Shown piece after piece: positions 5,267-7,570 of a DNA stretch of 7,570 nucleotides. The DNA is from Veillonella absiana. GTDB taxonomy: Bacteria; Bacillota; Negativicutes; Veillonellales; Veillonellaceae. The stretch lies in NCBI RefSeq assembly GCF_032970905.1, contig NZ_JAWJZA010000032.1. One strand, given 5' to 3'. How positions within the stretch are numbered: position 1 is the stretch's first letter; every line of letters starts with the position of its first letter. The notes beneath the pieces are model-generated. The model did not search any database. It had not been told where the DNA came from and saw nothing but the letters and a program-made list of their open reading frames with translations. A program made the position numbers and the translations under genes.

Positions 5267-6827
5267 TAATCCACCAGCCTTTCTTTTAAGGAAAGACCGC
5301 ATTTCATTTTAAATACAATCTCCTCCCTGGAATTTACAACTATCTCATCTACAAAATCCTCAAAAACATTATCGTTAAATTTCAATGCCATTCTGTTTCT
5401 GCTACAGAACCTTATGAGCCTTTGGGTTTCATCTATCTTTGATGCATTACCGCTTACCGCATAAGATATATGTTTTTTCTCTGTGGCAAGCCGAGCAAAC
5501 TCACTTAATAATTCCGTATTCTGCTTTGTAAACAGTCCCGGATTTAAAAGTCCCTTTGACATAAGTTCCATAAGCACATTACGCTGATTCTCGTTCTTCT
5601 CAATCCGTTCTTCAATTTCAGTTATCTTCTTTAGATAAGCTTTCTCATCAATATTTCTCAACCCTTGCATAAAGGGTTTGAGAATCATATCACAGGAAAA
5701 AATCAGTTTGTTTAACATCGTTACAAATGCAGCCTTGATATCTTCATCTTTGATGAACTTCATTGAGCATTTAACTGTGTGATCTATGTGTTTTGTACAG
5801 CACCAGGCGATATACTCGTTCTTTCCAGAATAATGAATACGTCTTTTGAAACGGGAACCGCACTCTCCGCAGGTTATTTTGCCGGAGAATACATACCGCT
5901 TTTGGTATTTGCCTTCTTTTTAAGAACACCCTTTTCCAGGCCACGCTGTTCCATAACATGTTGTGCCTTGTCAAAATCCTCATGGCTAATAATAGCCTCA
6001 TGGTGGTTTTCAAGAAGGTATTGATTTTCTTCACCGTAGTTTATGTGACGGTTAAAATTGCTGTCAGTATAGGTCTTTTGAAAGATAACATCGCCAGTAT
6101 ATTTTTCGTTCTTCAGAACACCTTGAACCGTCGATGGATGCCATATCGTTCCTCGCTTGGATGGAATACCTCGCTCATTTAATTCCTTTGCTATGAGGAA
6201 TGCACCTTTACCGTTAATGTACTCATTAAAAATGGTGCGGACAATTTCTGCCTCCTCAGGCACAACCTTCATCTTGCCATCAGCATTTATGTAACCGTAT
6301 GGAGGGTAGGAAATTATAAAGGTGCCGTTTATAAAGTGTTTCTGGATAGCCCATTTACTGTTTTGTGAAATGGAAACAGACTCGCTTTCAGCAAGACCAC
6401 TTAGTATGGAGAGCATTAACTCACTTTCCATAGAACCTGTATTAATGTTTTCTTTCTCGAATTGAATGAACACACCGACATCAATTAGCCTTCTTACCAT
6501 TTCCAAGCAGTCGGTTGTATTCCTTGCAAAACGGCTGATTGACTTTGTAAGTATAAAATCAATTTTGCCTTGCTCAGCATCCGCAATCATATCCAAAAGA
6601 CCGGTTCTGTTATCTTTCTTAGTACCGCTCAAGCCTTCATCATAATAAAGACCCGCAAACTCCCATTCTGGGTTCAATTTAATGTAGCTTTCGTAGTGCT
6701 CTTTCTGTGCCTTTAAACTTACCAACTGGTCATCACTGTTTGTAGAAACTCTGGCATAAGCAGCAACACGAAGTTTTCTCTTTGAACTAGCTGCTATATC
6801 TTCAACTTTGAACATCTTTTTCATCAT
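5266..6827 (-). pseudogene. Large serine recombinase broken by a one-base frameshift
   Basis: The N-terminal 312 residues (from ATG 6827, or 6824, which is better spaced from GAGGTG) carry the resolvase domain: YARVST with nucleophile Ser28, DEGLSGT, TKSISRFARNT. The Recombinase domain follows (PPYGYINADGK, LKNEKYTGD, NHHEAIISHEDF). At 5894-5887 the frame is lost: ATG TAT TCT CCG runs to a TAA at 5876-5874, whereas the other frame reads TTC TCC GGC AAA ATA (FSGKITCGECG), the conserved start of the zinc ribbon. One lost T in TATTTCTCC would explain it. The new frame stays open for 207 codons with the zinc ribbon (CGECG ... WCC ... KCSMKF), a coiled coil and the C-terminus. The repaired protein would be about 520 residues. 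Mutation or a sequencing error are both possible. Confidence 0.87.
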
Positions 6828-6836
6828 CTCACCTCG

Positions 6837-6882
6837 CTTTCGGTATATGATATATTCGCTCTAAAAGTCAGTAATAGCAAGT
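6837..6882 (-). promoter_or_regulatory. Candidate promoter/operator, copy 1 of an imperfect 46-bp repeat
   Basis: Lies between the SHOCT-like gene and the first recombinase. On the minus strand it starts ACTTGCTATTA, has an AT-rich ATATAT segment about 20 bp on, and ends TACCGAAAG just before the ribosome binding site. It matches the block at 7475-7520 at 26 of 46 positions without gaps, including an identical 11-bp end. TTGCTA could be a -35, but no good -10 is seen at 17 bp. Confidence 0.45.
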
Positions 6883-6885
6883 GTT

Positions 6886-7101
6886 TTAAGGCATTATCTT
6901 TGCTAAAACAGGTGAGAATTTTTTACGATTCAGCTCTGTAATTTTGTCGAATTCATCCAGTGAAATTAACTCCGCAGATAAAAGCTGTTTAAGTATTTTT
7001 TGAGCCATATAGTAATCAGCCTCTTTCTGCATCTGGCTGTTAGTCATCTTCATTGCTTCACCATGTATTTGGCTACTATCTGTGACTTGAAAAATATTCA
7101 T
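6886..7101 (-). CDS. Small SHOCT-like protein preceding the recombinases
   Basis: 71 residues; ATG at 7101 with GGAGGTG upstream. The N-terminal 20 residues are polar. The remainder, MTNSQMQKEADYYMAQKILKQLL followed by SAELISLDEFDKI, has the short amphipathic helix plus 'L-x-G/E-L-I-[ST]-x-E-E-F' pattern of SHOCT domains (here LLSAELISLDEF), and it ends RKKFSPVLAKIMP. Similar small proteins are often the gene just before recombinase operons in clostridial prophages and integrative elements. The function is not established; oligomerisation or accessory DNA binding has been suggested for SHOCT-type domains. The 58-nt gap to the recombinase suggests one operon with an extra internal promoter possible. 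Confidence 0.7.
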   Translation of the reverse strand: MNIFQVTDSSQIHGEAMKMTNSQMQKEADYYMAQKILKQLLSAELISLDEFDKITELNRKKFSPVLAKIMP

Positions 7102-7108
7102 AAAAAAA

Positions 7109-7140
7109 CACCTCCTACCTGGTAGCCACGGCGGGAGGTG
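7109..7140 (-). promoter_or_regulatory. Hairpin that can mask the SHOCT gene ribosome binding site
   Basis: In the transcript CACCTCC (7140-7134) can pair with GGAGGTG (7115-7109), which is the ribosome binding site of the small gene starting at 7101. An inner CTACC-A-GGTAG palindrome (7125-7115) competes for or stacks with it. No U-run follows, so this is a translational rather than a termination structure. Confidence 0.5.
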
Positions 7141-7156
7141 AAATCTGATGTTTTAC

Positions 7157-7447
7157 CTAATCTTTTTTATAAAAATCGCATTCATAACCATCGACATTAA
7201 GGAGCAACCCCTTTGCCCAGGGAGGCACTCTGCTCATCTGCTCACATACGCTATCTATTGACATTCGAGGGTCTGCCTCAATAATTACTTCATCATGCAC
7301 ATGAGCCACTATGTTACACGTTCGGAGTGTTTTCATGGCATACATCAAAATATCACGGGAGATTGCTTGAACAATATTCTCTACAAATTTGGGCCCATAG
7401 CTTTCGATTCTTTCCCATTTCTTTGTTCCGCCTACACCTTCATAAAG
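7157..7447 (-). pseudogene. C-terminal fragment of phage-type family A DNA polymerase
   Basis: Ninety-six codons remain, from LYEGVGGTKKWERI to a stop at 7157. The conserved motif C of family A polymerases is present (AHVHDEVIIEA, with the catalytic HDE) after YGPKFVENIVQAISRDIL, and the end (PPWAKGLLLNVDGYECDFYKKD, shown here in parts: PPWAKGLLLN, DGYECDFYKKD) is typical of polymerases from clostridial prophages and integrative elements. Full proteins are about 640 residues or more, so over 80 percent is missing, including the template- and nucleotide-binding motifs A and B. The frame upstream is closed by two TGA codons at 7453-7448, and the sequence there is a promoter/RBS region rather than polymerase. 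It is therefore a rearrangement junction, not a frameshift. No start codon with RBS serves the fragment in frame. Confidence 0.85.
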
Positions 7448-7458
7448 TCATCATACAT
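7432..7458 (-). other. Aborted gene start fused to the polymerase fragment
   Basis: ATG at 7458 with an AAGGTAGGA ribosome binding site opens an eight-codon frame (MYDDFMKV) that stops at 7434-7432 inside the polymerase fragment in another frame. It appears to be the first codons of a different gene, cut off at the junction near 7447. Confidence 0.45.
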
Positions 7459-7474
7459 AATTCCTACCTTTCTT

Positions 7475-7520
7475 CTTTTGGTAGTACTATATATCACTCG
7501 TGAGGCACATAATAGCAAGT
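7475..7520 (-). promoter_or_regulatory. Candidate promoter/operator, copy 2 of an imperfect 46-bp repeat
   Basis: Same layout as the block before the first recombinase: ACTTGCTATTA (7520-7510), an ATATATAG segment, then TACCAAAAG before a ribosome binding site and ATG (7458). It includes CTCACGAG, part of a small palindrome. Both copies may bind the same regulator or sigma factor of the element. Upstream (7521-7570) a TATAAT-like box (TTTGTATAATAAAT) is visible without a matching -35. Confidence 0.45.
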
Positions 7521-7570
7521 CATTTATTATACAAAGATGAAGATAATTATCCGACTACTTTTTCTTTGAG

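Noticed and set aside
5267..5302. Upstream start for the short recombinase-domain protein
   Set aside because: It would overlap the preceding gene by 37 bases, whereas the TAATG overlap at 5266 has an RBS and gives the conserved MTHTPYGYRI start.
7295..7540. Plus-strand 81-codon ORF over the polymerase fragment
   Set aside because: It is antisense to the conserved HVHDE polymerase motif and has no supporting start signals.

Overview
The window looks like a low-GC Firmicute (Clostridia, probably Lachnospiraceae/Oscillospiraceae-like). Reasons: AT-rich intergenic DNA, strong AGGAGG-type ribosome binding sites, a run of large serine recombinases of the kind found in clostridial integrative elements and prophages, and a lincosamide-resistance pair. 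Nearly every supported gene lies on the minus strand, so the biology reads from right (7570) to left (1).

Right part (about 7570-3215): remains of an integrative element or prophage. A promoter/RBS region and an aborted start codon (7432-7520) run into the last 96 codons of a phage-type family A DNA polymerase (7447-7157). Then come a small SHOCT-like protein (7101-6886) and a recombinase operon whose members overlap at their stop/start codons (TAATG, TGATG): a full-size serine recombinase broken by a one-base frameshift (6827-5266), a short protein with only the 'Recombinase' domain (5266-4850), and a second full-size serine recombinase split by an in-frame amber codon (4850-3276). A strong intrinsic terminator (3258-3215) closes the operon. 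Both catalytic recombinases carry single lesions, so the element is probably no longer mobile on its own.

Middle (3200-755): a drug-resistance operon. A near-consensus promoter (3200-3172) drives a leader of about 400 nt, a six-codon leader ORF, three mutually exclusive RNA helices including an intrinsic terminator, and a second 26-codon leader ORF. Then comes an Lsa-like antibiotic-resistance ABC-F protein (2761-1283), followed after 33 nt by a lincosamide nucleotidyltransferase of the Lnu(C)/Lnu(P) type (1249-755). One gene would protect the ribosome and the other would inactivate lincosamides, so lincosamides are met by two mechanisms from one inducible transcript.

Left part (754-1): no intact transposase. 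Two clusters of degenerate direct repeats with exact 30-bp and 31-bp periods (328-456 and 654-746) look like the multiple transposase-binding sites at IS21-family ends, suggesting an internally deleted insertion sequence right beside the lnu stop codon. Beyond them is a 44-codon ORF with a good RBS and a lipoprotein signal peptide (220-86), probably a truncated lipoprotein gene or a very small lipopeptide.

The most interesting feature is the ABC-F leader (3143-2942): its helices fit a complete ribosome-stalling transcription attenuator that can be traced base by base.
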